Positions 1-11,442 are shown, counted from the stretch's first letter. The stretch is DNA of 64,000 bases from Bettongia penicillata ogilbyi (GCA_023548195.1 JAJHZJ010000808.1:4507182-4571181); one strand, 5' to 3'. Numbers and translations are program-made. The notes: generated by a model from the sequence alone, not told the origin.

Positions 1-180
1 TTCTCAGCTCTCCTCTTTTTCCCTCTACTAAAAAGTCTGCTGCTTGCCTCTTGAATAAGATATAATTTACCCCATTCCATTTCACCCTCTTTCCTCCCAC
101 TACATTTCTCTCTCACCATTTACCTTAATTTCTTTTAAGATATGGTCCCATCCTATTCAATTCACTCTGTGCTCTCTGTC

Positions 181-252
181 TCTGTATGTGTGTGCATGTG
201 TGTATGTGTGTATGCGTGCACACGTGTATGTGTGTGTGTATGTGTGTGTGTG
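181..252. repeat. Imperfect (GT)n / (CA)n microsatellite
   Basis: Alternating GT/GC/AT dinucleotides run for about 70 bp inside the L1 spacer. The tract is interrupted by 'gcatg', 'gcgtgcac' and 'tatg', so it is an old degraded array. Confidence 0.8.
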
Positions 253-575
253 ATCCCACCAACTACCCAGATACTTAAAAGTTTTAAGAGTTACAAATAT
301 TGTCTTTCCATGTAGGAATGTAAACAGTTCACTTTTGGTAAGTCCCTTATGACTTCTCTTTGCTATTTACTTTTTCATGCTTCTTCTCGTTCTTGTGTTT
401 GAAAGTCAGATTTTCTTTTCAGCTCTGGTTTTTTCATCAAGAATGCTTGAAAGTCCTCTGTTTCATTGAAAGACCATATTTTCCCCTGAAGTATTATACT
501 CAGTTTTGCTGGGTAGGTGATTCTTGGTTTGAGTCCTAGTTCCTTTGACTTCTGGAATATCCTATTCTACTCCCT

Positions 576-962
576 TCAATCCCTTAATGTAGAAGCTGCT
601 AGATCTTGTGTTATCCTGATTGTATTTCCACAATACTGGAATTGTTTCTTTCTAGCTGCTTGCAATATTTTCTCCTTGACCTGGGAATTCTGGAATTTGG
701 TCACAATGTTCCTAGGAGTTTCTCTTTTTCGATCTCTTTCAGGCAGTGATCGATGGATTCTTTCAATACTTATTTTGCCCTCTGGTTGTAGAATATCAGG
801 GCAGTTTTCCTCAATAATTTCATGGAAGATGATGTCTAGGCTCTTTTTTTGATCATGACTTTCAGGTAGTCCCATAATTTTTAAATTGTCTCTCCTGGAT
901 CTTTTTTCCAGGTCAGTTGTTTTTCCAATGAGATATTTCACACTCTCTTCCATTTTTTTCAT
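576..962 (-). pseudogene. L1 ORF1 fragment, RNA-binding region
   Basis: A 128-codon open stretch encodes the middle of L1 ORF1p. It has a heptad-rich end (MKKMEESVKYLIGK), then RRDNLKIMGLPES, which is the start of the ORF1p RRM-like domain. After that come NIVTKFQNSQVKEKILQAAR and IRITQDLAAST, typical of ORF1p. A stop after 'STLRD' and upstream stops cut it off from both the coiled coil and the C-terminal domain. The family role is trimeric RNA chaperone for L1 retrotransposition; this copy cannot make a full protein. Confidence 0.85.
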
Positions 963-1062
963 TCTTTTGGTTTTGTTTGGTGATTTCTTGGTTTCTCAGA
1001 AAGTCATTAGCTTTCATCTGTTCCATTCTAATTTTGAGAGAACTATTATCTTCAGTGAACAT

Positions 1063-1431
1063 TTAAACCTCTTTTTCCATTTGGCTAATTCTGTTTTTGA
1101 AAGCATTCTTCTCCTCATTGGCTTTTTGAACCTCTTTTGCCAATTGAGTGAGCCTATTTTTCAAGGTGTTATTTTCCTCAGCATTTTTTTGGGTCTCCTT
1201 TACCAAGGTATTGACCCTTTTTTCATGCTTTTCTTCCATCTCTCTCATTTCTCTTCCCAGTTTTTCCTCCACCTGCCTAACTTGATTTTCAAAATCCTTT
1301 TTGAGCTCTTCCATGGCCTGAGCCCACCAGACATCCACCTGGGATGTCTGGGATAGAGAGGCCCCGCCCTCCACATCTTTCCCTGATGGTAAGAATTGTT
1401 CCTCATCATCAGAATTGAAAGGTGGGAACAT
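1063..1431 (-). pseudogene. L1 ORF1 fragment, N-terminal coiled coil
   Basis: A 122-codon open stretch starts MFPPFNSDDEEQFLPSG and goes into a long charged heptad region (EELKKDFENQVRQVEEKLG, EENNTLKNRLTQLAKEVQK, FKNRISQMEKEV). This matches the N-terminal coiled coil of a marsupial L1 ORF1p. It ends in a stop before the RNA-binding region at 576-962, so the two pieces belong to one broken ORF1. Confidence 0.8.
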
Positions 1432-2394
1432 CTGTACCCCATCAAAGTAGCTTTCTGTAGTCTTATTTTTCTTCCCTTTTCTGGGTATTTTCCCAGCCAG
1501 TTACTTGACTTCTGAGATTCCTCTCCACCCCCGCCTAGATCCACCCAGTTAGTGCTTGGGGTCTGAGATTCAAATGTTGCTTCCCAGCCTCAGGGCTTTC
1601 CGCAGCGGGACCGGCTGCTATTCAATGTGAGCTTAAGTTCTAGTGCTTGGGTGGGGGCAGGGCCGCCTCCTAGGCTCAGTTCCATCAGGGGTTTTATGCA
1701 GAGACCTTCAGTAATGGAGGGGGTGGGGGCAGGGCCGCCTCCCAGGCTCAGTTCCCTCAGGGGGTTTATGCAGAGACCTTCAGTAATGGCCCTGAACTTG
1801 TGCCTGCTACTCCGGGAGTCCCAGGCCGCCACTGCCTCTTCCGCTCCCTCCGCCGCTGCCTCCCAATGGGACCCGAGTCACGGAGACATCCCGCTCCCCT
1901 CTCAGCCAGCCCAGAAGTCTCTCTCACTGACCTGGAGCACCTGTGGGTGGAGGGACCTTCCTGGCCACTGGAGATTCTGTCCCTGAAGCCTGCTCGGATC
2001 TGTTCTTTTGGGGCCGCCCGGCCAGGGTAGCTCAGGGGTGGACTCCGCTGCCCGGAGCGTGACGGACCCCTGGGGTCGGCTCTCCAGGGCTCTCTGGAAT
2101 GGAAATCTTTTCACTGTGTTTCTGCGTGCCTTGCAGTGCTCCAGAATTTGTGGGGAGTTCTTTTTGCAGGAAATATATGGGCTGTGGGTTCGGAGCTAGC
2201 ATACGTGAGTCTTTCTACTCCGCCATCTTGGCTCCCACTTTTTAATTTATATGCAGAGGTTTATCTTTACATACCTTAGCTTATTCAGTATGTTGCTAAT
2301 GAAGTTGAGTTTTGATTCTCTTATGATTTGGTTAGACTTAAATGTTCTATGGTCACAGACGACATCCTAATCCTTGAAACAGCCGTATAGAAAG

Positions 2395-3330
2395 TATGCA
2401 TGAGACTTCAGGGAAGATGATGGAGTAAGCACATGGAGTAAGGGAGCTTGTCTCTTTATGATCCTCCTCAAGGATAACAATGGAATTGTCCAAAGCAGAA
2501 TTGATAGAAATTCTCAGAAGAAAATGAAATTCAGTCAAATGATGAGCAAAGAGCTGTTATGAAAGTAGTTATAGAGTAAAAGTTCTCAACCTCCAGGTAC
2601 TCAAAGGGTATGAGAATGCCCTTGTAGTTTTGTTTCATATTAAATAGTTCATTGGAAGGTTTATGTAAGAAGCCAAGGGTTATGGTCCTCAAAAGATTGT
2701 ACTTCTTGTAAGAGAAAAAGGCAAAACAGCAGAAGACAGGCACGTTGAAGCATTTTATTTAAAAAAGTATCGGAAACAATGTAAAAATGAAGCAAAACAA
2801 AACTGAACCCTGTAAAATATGACAAAGTGAAGCAGATGCACCATAGGAAGTAAAGGAAGAACTGAAATTATCTCAAAGTTAGAAAAATTAGAAGTGGAAC
2901 TGAACACACACACATGTAAGCTTGGACAAAATTCAAAGAAAAGCAATGTAGCTAAAATTTTGTGAAATTATGACAGAACTCTGCAAAGCACATAATAAAA
3001 AAGCAAGTGACTCTGGAAATACTGGTGGATATAACCAAAATGACTAACACAGTAGAAGCTAAATGACAGATAATAGCTGGCAGAAGTTTTATGTAACTTA
3101 AATGGGAAAATAGATTGGGAAGATTCAAAGTGATGGATTTGATGGAAAGGAAACCTTAGAATTAATGGAATCCCAGAAATCATTTTTTTAAAGAAAGAAT
3201 CTATTTTATTTTTGGAAACTATATAATAAAACTTACGAAAACCATAAAAAACTCCACAACAAGCAACATTCTGCAAAGAGACAGAATCCATATAACCCTT
3301 TTAAATTTGTACATCATTCATCAGAGTTCA
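2395..3330 (+). mobile_element. Old L1-like fragment, sense orientation (tentative)
   Basis: A-rich sequence with L1-ORF1-like phrases, such as 'atggaatcccagaaatcat' near 3162 and repeated gaagaa/gaaatt heptad-like coding remnants. There are stops in all frames. It has the look of a heavily decayed sense L1 5' half, but no protein domain can be read through it. Confidence 0.35.
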
Positions 3331-4290
3331 AAACTCTGAAAAGGAAAAAAGAAAAAATTCCCAGCTTCCAAAAGGAAAGAAAGGTTTTACATATAAACTC
3401 ATGGAGTACAGAGGTTTTATTTTTGGGTTTTATTTTCAAAGCACCTACCTCAGTGTGTGGCATATATATTAGCTATACACAAGCCTTTTGTTTGATTTTT
3501 TAAAAAATTTCTCAGGAAATTACAAGATTTTTCTCAAAGAAAAATGATCTCTAAAATTGAAATAGCACATATAAAATTAAAAAGCATGGGACTTTTTCCT
3601 TCACTCATTTTTACCAGCAAACTTAAGTACATTTTAAAGGACATTTAAATAACAAGAGAAGCTTAAAGAATTCCTGGAGGGAAAAAAATGTCATACCCCT
3701 CAAAAGTTTTTAGAACTGAGATAGACCTTAAAGAGTTAAGTATTTAGAACAATATATACTTTTCAGCTGAGATTAACTGTTACATTAATGTAAGTGTCTG
3801 TATAAAATGACTATGTTATTACACTATTATCTTGGTTAAATTATTGAATTATATAATTGGGATTGAAAAGAGAATAACAGATTTAAAAAAGAAAACAAAT
3901 TAGATTTTTCCAATTAAGAGGATGCTATAAATAAAAAAAAGAAAGTGCAGATCATTGGGGATTGTGAGGGGAGAAGATAAAGTGACAAACTTTTACAAAG
4001 GTGGAATGGTGTCATTTTAAAGATACCCAAGTTTTAACATATAATTTGGGAATTCTCTTTAGTGTTCTCTGACTTACAAATAGAATGAATAAAATAAGAA
4101 TGCTTGTGTTCCAATTTAAAAATTGAATAGCAATTTAACAAGGAATGATAAAAGTCCAGCATATCATTTGCAATAGGGAATGTAAATGACATGACCTCCA
4201 GTATAAAAAGAAAAATAATTTTGTAATAATTTCTTTTTAAATTTTAAAATTTTAAATTTTCTTTTTAAAAACATAAACAGTTAATTTTTA
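3331..4290. other. NSUN7 intron, no recognised feature
   Basis: AT-rich unique-looking intron. It includes a mirror-symmetric AT block near 4236-4262. I saw no exon, RNA gene or clear repeat. Confidence 0.5.
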
Positions 4291-4294
4291 AAAA

Positions 4295-4445
4295 TTAAAT
4301 GTTTTTGTTCTAAATTCTTTTCTTCCAGCCAACTCCTCCCTTACCCATTGAGAAGATAGGAAATAGAAATATGAAGTCATGCAAAACAAATTTTCACATT
4401 AGCCATATTAAAACAAAAACACAAAAATTTCTATAGCATTTGTTA
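4295..4445 (-). mobile_element. L1 3' UTR fragment
   Basis: 'tttttgttctaaattctttt' followed by 'aactcctcccttacccattg' and 'atgaagtcatgcaaaacaaa' is the antisense of the marsupial L1 3' UTR tail. Short and diverged. The 400 bp to its right hold nothing I recognise. Confidence 0.55.
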
Positions 4446-4854
4446 CCAACTTTTTTAATATTAAAAATATCTTATGGATATCGTACATGATAGCAATTGT
4501 TATCTGTTAGGAAAATGTATAATGACAAAAGGCTAATATGAATTTAGTGACACTTAAAGAAAGTATAAGTTCTATCAATAGCAGCACCTATGTACATTTG
4601 AAAAATAGCAATACATGTAAGTTTGAGACATTGCCTACAGAAAGGAAGTCTGCTTGTTTATGGATTTGCTTGTGAAATCAGAAACTCCTTACTTGATTCC
4701 ACTACCCTCTAAGGTTCATTAGATTCCAGACTGAGAATCACTGCTCTACATGAAACTCATCTAATGCAAATTTAAATGACTGTGGTAGGCTAAAATTAGT
4801 CATACTACAGCAAGTTCAAGAAAATCTAGAGTTGCATTTCTGTTATATGGTTAT

Positions 4855-5062
4855 TTAGTCACTTTCAGTCTTGGAGTTTTCTTGGCAAAGATACTGGAGT
4901 GATTTGCCATTTCATTCTTCAGCTTATTTTACAGATGAGGAAACTGAGACAGAGTTAAGTGACTTTACCAGGGTCACATAGTTGCTAGGTGTCTGAGTCC
5001 AGATATAAACTTAGGTCTTCTTGACTCTAGGTACAGTGCTTTATCCACTGTACCACTCAACT
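4855..5062 (-). mobile_element. tRNA/CORE-derived marsupial SINE (WSINE/Mar type)
   Basis: Contains the antisense of the SINE body: 'ggagttttcttggcaaagat', 'tttacagatgaggaaactga', 'agtgactttaccagggtcac' and the end 'gctttatccactgtaccac', which is the reverse of the '-ggatagagcact-' head. Near full length and moderately diverged. Confidence 0.8.
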
Positions 5063-5261
5063 ACTCTTCTGTTATCTATCAGAGTTAAATTAAAAGACAG
5101 AAGCACTGAGAAGATGGTTAAAGATATTATATTATGTATAAAGGTGTCATTGAAAATGAGAGCATATGGATTACTAGTATCTAACCCTAAATGCACTCGA
5201 TTCTATCAGGTGAATTTATAAAAGAAAAGCTTATGTTCTTACAAGATGAAATAAACAACTT

Positions 5262-5299
5262 ATATATATATATATATATTCATATATATGTGCATATAT
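5262..5299. repeat. (TA)n microsatellite, short
   Basis: Short TA run 'tatatatatatatatatatt' followed by interrupted TA/TG units. Confidence 0.7.
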
Positions 5300-5329
5300 A
5301 GGACATATTTCAACTCCTTACTATCAGTC

Positions 5330-5770
5330 TGTCATAAATTAAAGAAAAAGAAAAATAAGAACTTGCAGGCATAAAGAGAATATTGAAAAGAGTGGATTTA
5401 AGATATATATAATTTAATGTAAAAAGGAAGGAAAGTTCATTTATTTCAAGTCCACATGGAATATATACTTTTTATCTTTTTGTCATAGAGAACCAGAATT
5501 ATACGTAATTATAAATACCATGTTTATTGATCATTACAACAAAGATAAAAGTAAATATAGTAACCTGTCCAGAGAGATGTCAGTATAGAGTTTAAAACCC
5601 AATTTATTGAACAATACCTGGGTTAAAGAAGAAATTAAAAAATTTACAGGTTACCTCAAAAATAATGCAACAAAAATCTATCAAAGTTTATTCCATGCAG
5701 CTGGAGTTTTACTTAAAGGTAAATTTATATCATACATATTGATTTTGATCATGCAAAAAATATAGCAACC
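5330..5770 (+). mobile_element. Decayed L1 ORF2 fragment (endonuclease-RT linker), tentative
   Basis: Phrases such as 'tgggttaaagaagaaattaa', then 'ataatgcaacaaaaatctat', then 'taaaggtaaatttatatcat' occur in order. They resemble the linker between endonuclease and reverse transcriptase of L1 ORF2 in sense orientation. Frameshifts and stops are frequent. Confidence 0.4.
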
Positions 5771-6059
5771 AAACCTTATGAAAAAACAGGAAAAAGTTAT
5801 AGAGTAGATTGTTATTATTTTATGTTCATATTTTCTTACCTTAAAATGAGATTAGAGATTCTGATTTTATTTTGGATTTGATTCTTCATTTTGTTCACCC
5901 ATATTTATTGACATTTTTATTATATTAAATACTTTCAAAAAATGCATGTTAGTTTTAAGGGTCATCAGGCAAGATAAGATTGTACATATGGCTCATCTCA
6001 GATACATCACTACTACCACAATTAGAAAAACATTGGAATTAGAAAAACATTAGGCCTAG

Positions 6060-6240
6060 ATAAAGTGCCACTTTCTCCTTGAAGGCTTCCCTCATCCTGC
6101 TTCTCTTAGAATCTCTCATACTCTTCTGAATCTTCTTCTATACTTGTATTATCGTTTAGTGCTTGTCTCAAACTTGCTACTAAATTGTAAACTCCTTGGG
6201 GACTCTGTTGTTTTTCCTCATTGTGTCCTCAGTACGAAGC
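6060..6240 (+). mobile_element. L2 LINE 3' end fragment
   Basis: Shows the L2 tail signature 'ttgaaggcttccctcatcct' and then 'taaactccttggggactctg'. Typical 3' L2 debris in the NSUN7 intron. Confidence 0.6.
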
Positions 6241-6339
6241 ATCATGCTTTCTTACTCTATACTATGTCCCAAGTGACTTCATTAGTTCCTGTAGGTTCAG
6301 TTATGCACATTCCAGTTCTCTGCTTATCTGAAGACTTTC

Positions 6340-6545
6340 CAGATCTCTTGAGCTGCTAGTGTTCCTCCAAATTAATTTGTATACATTTGCATTTAACTTT
6401 CTTTGTTTGTTATATCCTCTGGAAGAATGTAAGTTCTTTGAAGGTAGGGGTTTTGTTTCTCTACTTCTGCTGTAGTGCCTTGTATAAAGAAGTTAGTTAA
6501 GAAATACTTTCTGATTGATTATATTTAATGGGTACTTTAAAATAT
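6340..6545 (+). mobile_element. Second L2 LINE 3' end fragment
   Basis: 'aatgtaagttctttgaaggt' with 'tagtgccttgtataaagaag' and the terminal 'agaaatactttctgattgat' repeats the L2 3' signature. It ends about 170 bp before the NSUN7 exon at 6712. Confidence 0.6.
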
Positions 6546-6711
6546 GTTTGTTGAATTAAACTTAATAGTATACCAACAGTTATCTTTATGTGCAAAGGAT
6601 ATTAAGGATAATGTTACCATTCTGGATGATGTAGGAAATGAAGTTGAGTTTTACCAGATTTGTAGAGGATTGTTAACATGAACAGTGATTGCATTTTTCC
6701 ATTAAATACAG

Positions 6712-6832
6712 TTAACAAAGCACAAGCAATTGTTTACTGCACATGTTCAGTTTATCCAGAAGAAAATGAAGTTGTTGTTAAAAAAGCACTGGAACTTGGC
6801 GTTGAAGGGAATAATAAAGTACAACCTTATAG
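6712..6832 (+). CDS. NSUN7: NSUN7 coding exon with methyltransferase motif VI
   Basis: This internal exon encodes 39 complete codons plus split codons (2 nt at its start, AG at its end). The peptide contains AIVYCTCSVYPEENE, the motif VI signature of NOP2/Sun RNA m5C methyltransferases. In active family members the Cys of 'TCS' attacks C6 of the target cytosine. The acceptor is 'ttaaatacag' and the donor 'AGgtaagg'. The final AG joins the first G of the next exon to make Arg (PYR-LSPP). The Rossmann-fold SAM-binding part lies upstream, outside the window. Whether NSUN7 is catalytically active is not settled by this exon alone, since the motif IV Cys region is not here. Sequence and phase match mammalian NSUN7 as I know it. 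Confidence 0.92.
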
Positions 6833-7544
6833 GTAAGGAAAAAAAAGGATTCTCCTAATCTACCTGCACAAAGTAAAAATCTGATTTTTGTAGTAAATTC
6901 TATAAGACATCTTGGAACCTTCTGTTAGACTTCAGTATGACTAAACAGTATACCTAAAACCTGTACCTTCTAGGAAAGACTGTGTTAGTTAACAATCAGC
7001 CTTACACACTTTTAAGTTTAATTGGCATTATTAACATTTTTCTCCATTACTTTTAAAAGTTTAGACAATTAATAGAACAATAAATCAAGATCTGATTTGT
7101 CATATTTGCTAATTTTCAAGGTATAAGTGTTCACATTAAAAATTTAACACTTGACTCTCAAGAACCTGTTAGAGCTGGCTCTAGCATGCCCCTCCTTCTA
7201 GGGCTTTTCTCATTTTACCAGTTTAGAAATATTACTCTCATATTATTAGGTAGAATAGATTTTTGTTGTTCTGGTAGAAGATCCTTTAACTTTAACTTTA
7301 ACTTGCATTTGCATTGTAGAAGTTATTAGGATGTATGTTTCAGAAATTTTCATTAGATATAACATTGAAAATCTTTTTTTGAATTAAACTTGTAAACTAC
7401 AAATATGAACATTTCCATATACAAAAGAACACCAGAAAAGGAGGATTGCATTTGAAACCATGAATCTGTGAAATAATTCTTTTTTTAAAAGCCTATAATA
7501 AATCAAACATGTTAGTTTCAGAGTTGTCCTGCATGACTCTCTCC
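6833..7544 (+). other. NSUN7 intron, no recognised feature
   Basis: AT-rich intron sequence right after the donor site. No exon or repeat that I can name. Confidence 0.5.
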
Positions 7545-7985
7545 CTCTGAATTTAGTTTTGTTTTCTTCTCTGTCTTTAAATTATATTTCCATGACCTTC
7601 TGTTTCTTCTTTTCTTATTTTTGGATTTCTATCTCCAGTTCCCTTCCCAACAAATTCTCCCCACCAATTTTTTGATCACCTCCCCTGTAACAAATAAGCA
7701 CAGTTAAGCAAAGAAAATCTACACATTGGGCTCTGTCCCTTTAAAACACCCACAGTTCTCACTCTGTACCTCTAGTACATCACCTGAGCTATGAGGACAA
7801 AGGTATCCTGTGCCCTCATCAATTGCTGGTCATTATTTCAGGGTTCTTAAGTCTTTCAAAGCTTTGTCTTGTTTTAAGTTGTAATGTTCCAGTATGCATT
7901 CATTTCTACAAAATTTTGAGTTCCAAATTTTCTCCCCAACTCTCCCCTCTCCCCACCCCAAAGTGAATGGAATTTCTCTTTCTGT
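7545..7985 (-). mobile_element. L1 3' UTR fragments
   Basis: 7895-7985 is the antisense of an L1 3' terminus ('caaaattttgagttccaaat' followed by a C-rich purine-complement stretch). It mirrors the sense L1 end at 8850-8900. 7545-7890 resembles the upstream marsupial L1 3' UTR ('acaaataagcacagttaagc', 'gggttcttaagtctttcaaa'). Confidence 0.55.
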
Positions 7986-8033
7986 TTCTTCTTCCTGAGT
8001 TTTGAGTTTTTTGTGTAATATGTAGAAATGCTG

Positions 8034-8036
<3 letters not shown>

Positions 8037-8089
<53 letters not shown>

Positions 8090-8097
8090 TATAATTT
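8037..8097. repeat. (TA)n microsatellite
   Basis: Nearly pure TA run of about 55 bp. Open frames reading (IY)n across it are artefacts. Confidence 0.95.
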
Positions 8098-8483
8098 ATT
8101 TTATATACTGTAAATTTGTTGAATTTATTGTTTCAGTTAGGTAAGGTTTTAGGATTCTCTTGCCTGAAAAATGTAATCTTCCCCCGATTTGCTTGTTTTT
8201 TCACTCAATTTTTCTTTCTTGTTTTATTGCTATATTGAGCGTTCTTAGCACTGTGTTCAATAATAGTGATCATAATGTATATCCCTGGTTGACCTCTGAT
8301 CTTGCCAGAAAGATCTCTTGTTTTTTTCTTTATTACACATAATATTTGCTCTTGACCTTATTAAAGAAAAGCTCGTTTTCCCCTATGTTCTCTAATTTTT
8401 TATAGAAATAGGATTTGGATTTTGTTAAAAAGTGATAAGATTTCAGAATATACTGACATTTAAGTGCTTTATTTTTAATGTGG

Positions 8484-8489
<6 letters not shown>

Positions 8490-8519
<30 letters not shown>
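8490..8519. repeat. (TA)n microsatellite
   Basis: A 30 bp TA run followed by interrupted TAGA/TATA units to about 8542. Confidence 0.9.
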
Positions 8520-8525
<6 letters not shown>

Positions 8526-8660
8526 GATATATATATAGATATAGTCTTCCTTATATTCAATCATCCCTACATTCTTGTTATAAATCCAACTCTGTCATAG
8601 TATATAATATTTCACATTTATCGTAGCCTATTTACTAATTTTTAAAAAATATTTTGCATA

Positions 8661-8932
8661 CTGTTGAGTATTGTTCTTGCTACTAGGAAATAAGAAATAC
8701 AGTTAATGGGGAATAGAAAGTCATCTGGCCCTACAGGACAAAAGAGAAGATGGGGACAAGAGAAGGGAGGGATGATAGAAGAGAGGGCAGATTGGTGATA
8801 GGGAAAATTAGAATGCTAGGTGTATTGGGATGGGGGGAGGGGATAAAAAGGGAGAAAATTAGGAACCCAAAATTTTGTGAAAATGAATGTAAAAAGTTTA
8901 AATAAATTTATATTAAAAAAATATTTTTCATA
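8661..8932 (+). mobile_element. 5'-truncated L1 3' end, nested insertion with target-site duplication
   Basis: The sense copy of the L1 3' UTR runs through a purine-rich stretch (8720-8850) to 'cccaaaattttgtgaaaatg' and an A-rich tail near 8900-8921. It is flanked by 17 bp direct repeats with one mismatch: 8644-8660 and 8916-8932 (aaaaaatatttt, then g or t, then cata). A-rich duplications of this kind are usual for target-primed reverse transcription. It sits in opposite orientation inside the older L1 at 8100-11752. Confidence 0.7.
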
Positions 8933-10905
8933 AATGTTCACTAGACATATTGTTCTATGGTTTTGTCTACTTTCCCTCTCCCTAATTTAGGGATTAAAAC
9001 CATATTTGTATCAGAGATGAGGAGAGTTCCTTCTTATTTTTGCAAACAGCTTATGTAATATTGAAATTGATTATTCTTTCAATGTTTGATTGACTTGTAA
9101 ACGCTGTGGGTTTTTTCTTTCAGAGGTCATTTATGGTATATTCAGCTTCTTTTTTTGATATTGGATTATTTACATAATCTCTTCTTTTAATTTTCTTGGA
9201 TATTTTAAAAGTATTCATCCATTTCCTTTAGGTTAGCTGTTTTACTGGCGTGTAGTTAGGTAAAACAGTTTCCATTTTTTCCTTTCAATTGTTGTGAATT
9301 CTCTCTATTTCCGACACAATTTAAGTTTTCTTTTAAGACTCACATTAGTTAATTGTTTATTTCTCAAATTTTCTTGTTACAAAAGCTTCCAATCTTATTT
9401 AACACTTCAGTGGGAGTAGTTTTTGTGCTCTGAGTTTTATTAATCTGGACTAGTAGAATTTTTTTAATCTCCAAAATGTCTTTGTTGTTTAATTGGGAGC
9501 TAGTTGATTTGTTGTTTTCCTTTTTTTCAGTTGTATGCCCAGTTCATTTGTTTGTTCTTTCCATATTTTGTTGATTAAAGCATTTAGAGATATAAACTTC
9601 CCCCCAAGGACTGATTTGGTGTCATCCATACATTTTGGTACAGTCTCTCATTGTCACTTTCTTTAATGAAATTTTCGGTTGTTCTTATTTTTTTTCCCTT
9701 TTGACCCAATCAGTTCTAGATTCTGCTCCAACCCCTATTTGAAGTATGCCTGTGTATGAATCTTTGTGTTTCAAGTGTATTTCTTGTAAACCTGTATACT
9801 GTTGGATTCTGCTTTCCTAATCCAGTCTTCTGTACTTTAATGTTCTGCGGGTAAGTTCATCCCATTCCCATTTACAATTATGATGGTTAATTGTGTATTT
9901 CATTCCATTCTCCCCTATTGTACTTTTCCTTCTCTTTGCCCTCATGGCCTTCATTATAGTTAAGAAGGTATAAAAAAAGGAGGGGGAGTTTGCTTAACAC
10001 ATGCAGTCAATAAATAAAGATCTTTTTCTGTTCTGCTGCCTCTTTTCTCCTCCTTTTACTCTGCTCACAATTATAAGTTTTTACTCTTCCTCACTTTCCT
10101 TTTAATTCTTTCTTTATACTCCTGATGTTTTTGTTTTTGTTGTCATTGTTATGAGTATTCTATTACCTATCCTGCCTTTCCTTCAAATATCTCTTTTGAG
10201 TTTAATGTTTTCTTGTACCATAATCTGTGTCAGTGTTCTTGTGTTCGATCTTCCTTTTTCCAATTCAGATGAAAGCGAGGTTTATGTGATGCTCATTCTC
10301 TCCTTCCTCTATGTGTTTTTTCCTCCTCTTTTTCTTCTCAATATAGTCCCCTATCCCTCTCATTTCTGTCGCCTCCTACGATCATCAAAATAGGACAAAA
10401 CCACCTCCAGATGCTGTTTGTCTTATTTATCTCTATGACCATTGAAATCATTAGAATCCTGAGGATTTTTTCCTTATTCTCCTATTAGCATGTGGAGAAT
10501 TTATTCCCATATAATTTCTTCCAATTACATAACTCCATGTAACCTTTTATGTTTTTCTTGACTTCTGTGGTACCATTTCAAAATGTCCACTTAATTCTGG
10601 CTTTTTCATCAGGAATGATTGAAAATCTGTTTCTTTAAAGATCCCTTTTCACCCATATTATTATACTTAGTTTGTCAGGTTAATTTTGTTGTGAGCCTTT
10701 ATCTTTTGCCTTTTGGAATATTTATTCCAAACTCTCGTCTTCTTCATAGTGGCAATTTCCAAGTCTTACTTTGTTCCTAACTCTGGCTCCTTGGTTTTTG
10801 ATCATTTGCAGTGGTTTTTATTTGAACCCCCCCACAGCTCTGGGTATTTGCTATGATGTTCATGGGAGTTTTCATTTTGGCGTTTCAGGAGGTAACCAGT
10901 GAATT

Positions 10906-11442
10906 CTTCCTCCCTTCCTTCCTTCCTTCCTTCCTTCCTTCCTTCCTTCCTTCCTTCCTTCCTTCCTTCCTTCCTTCCTTCCTTCCTTCCTTCTTCCCTC
11001 CCGCCCTTCCTTCCTTCTTCCCTCCCTCCCTCCCTCCCTGCCTCCTTCCTTCCTTCCTTCCTTCCTTCCTTCCTTCCTTCCTTCCTTCCTTCCTTCCTTC
11101 CTTCCTTCCTTCCTTCCTTCCTTCCTTCCTTTCTCCCTCCCTCCCTCCCTTCCTTCCTTCCTTCTTTCCTTCCTTCCTTCCTTCCTTCCTTCCTTCCTTC
11201 CTTCCTTCCTTCCTTCCTTCCTTCCTTTCTCCCTCCCTCCCTCCCTCCCTCCCTCCCTCCCTTCCTTCCTTCCTTCCTTCCTTCCTTCCTTCCTCCCTTC
11301 CTTTCTCCCTCCCTCCCTCCCTCCCTTCCTTCCTTCCTTCCTTCCTTCCTTCCTTCCTTCCTCCCTTCCTTTCTCCCTCCCTCCCTCCCTCCCTTCCTTC
11401 CTTCCTTCCTTCCTTCCTTCCTTCCTTCCTTCCTTCCTTCCT
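10906..11442. repeat. (CCTT)n/(CCCT)n polypyrimidine array, ~540 bp
   Basis: The plus strand is pure pyrimidine apart from a few interruptions (for example 'cgcc' near 11002 and 'ctgcc' near 11040). Blocks of (TTCC)n alternate with (CCCT)n. A composite unit with 'ctttctccctcc' recurs at about 11131, 11227, 11303 and 11371, and the last two units are near-identical at 68 bp spacing. Frames reading (SFLP)n are translation artefacts. The tract interrupts the ORF1 region of a decayed L1. Confidence 0.97.

Larger units (their letters stand above)
1..2238 (-). mobile_element. L1 LINE, 5' half (5' UTR, broken ORF1, start of inter-ORF spacer)
   Basis: Read on the minus strand the element starts near 2238 with 'ccaagatggcggagtag', the typical head of marsupial L1s. 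It continues through a GC-rich 5' UTR (about 2230-1440) into an ORF1 region (1431-380). It then runs through an A-rich, ORF1-ORF2 spacer-like stretch to position 1, so it probably continues beyond the window. ORF1 is interrupted by stops and frameshifts, so the copy is dead. It lies antisense in an NSUN7 intron. The 5' UTR contains two near-identical copies of a ~75 bp unit (about 1644-1717 and 1718-1790). Confidence 0.85.

Noticed and set aside
1590..2199. Several overlapping GC-rich frames on both strands
   Set aside because: They fall in the L1 5' UTR; the coding bias comes from GC content and there is no domain.
7874..8626. Frames reading (IY)n
   Set aside because: Translations of (TA)n microsatellites.
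10903..11442. Possible CRISPR-like or minisatellite gene array
   Set aside because: The units are simple tetranucleotides without unique spacers of constant length, and the context is a mammalian intron.
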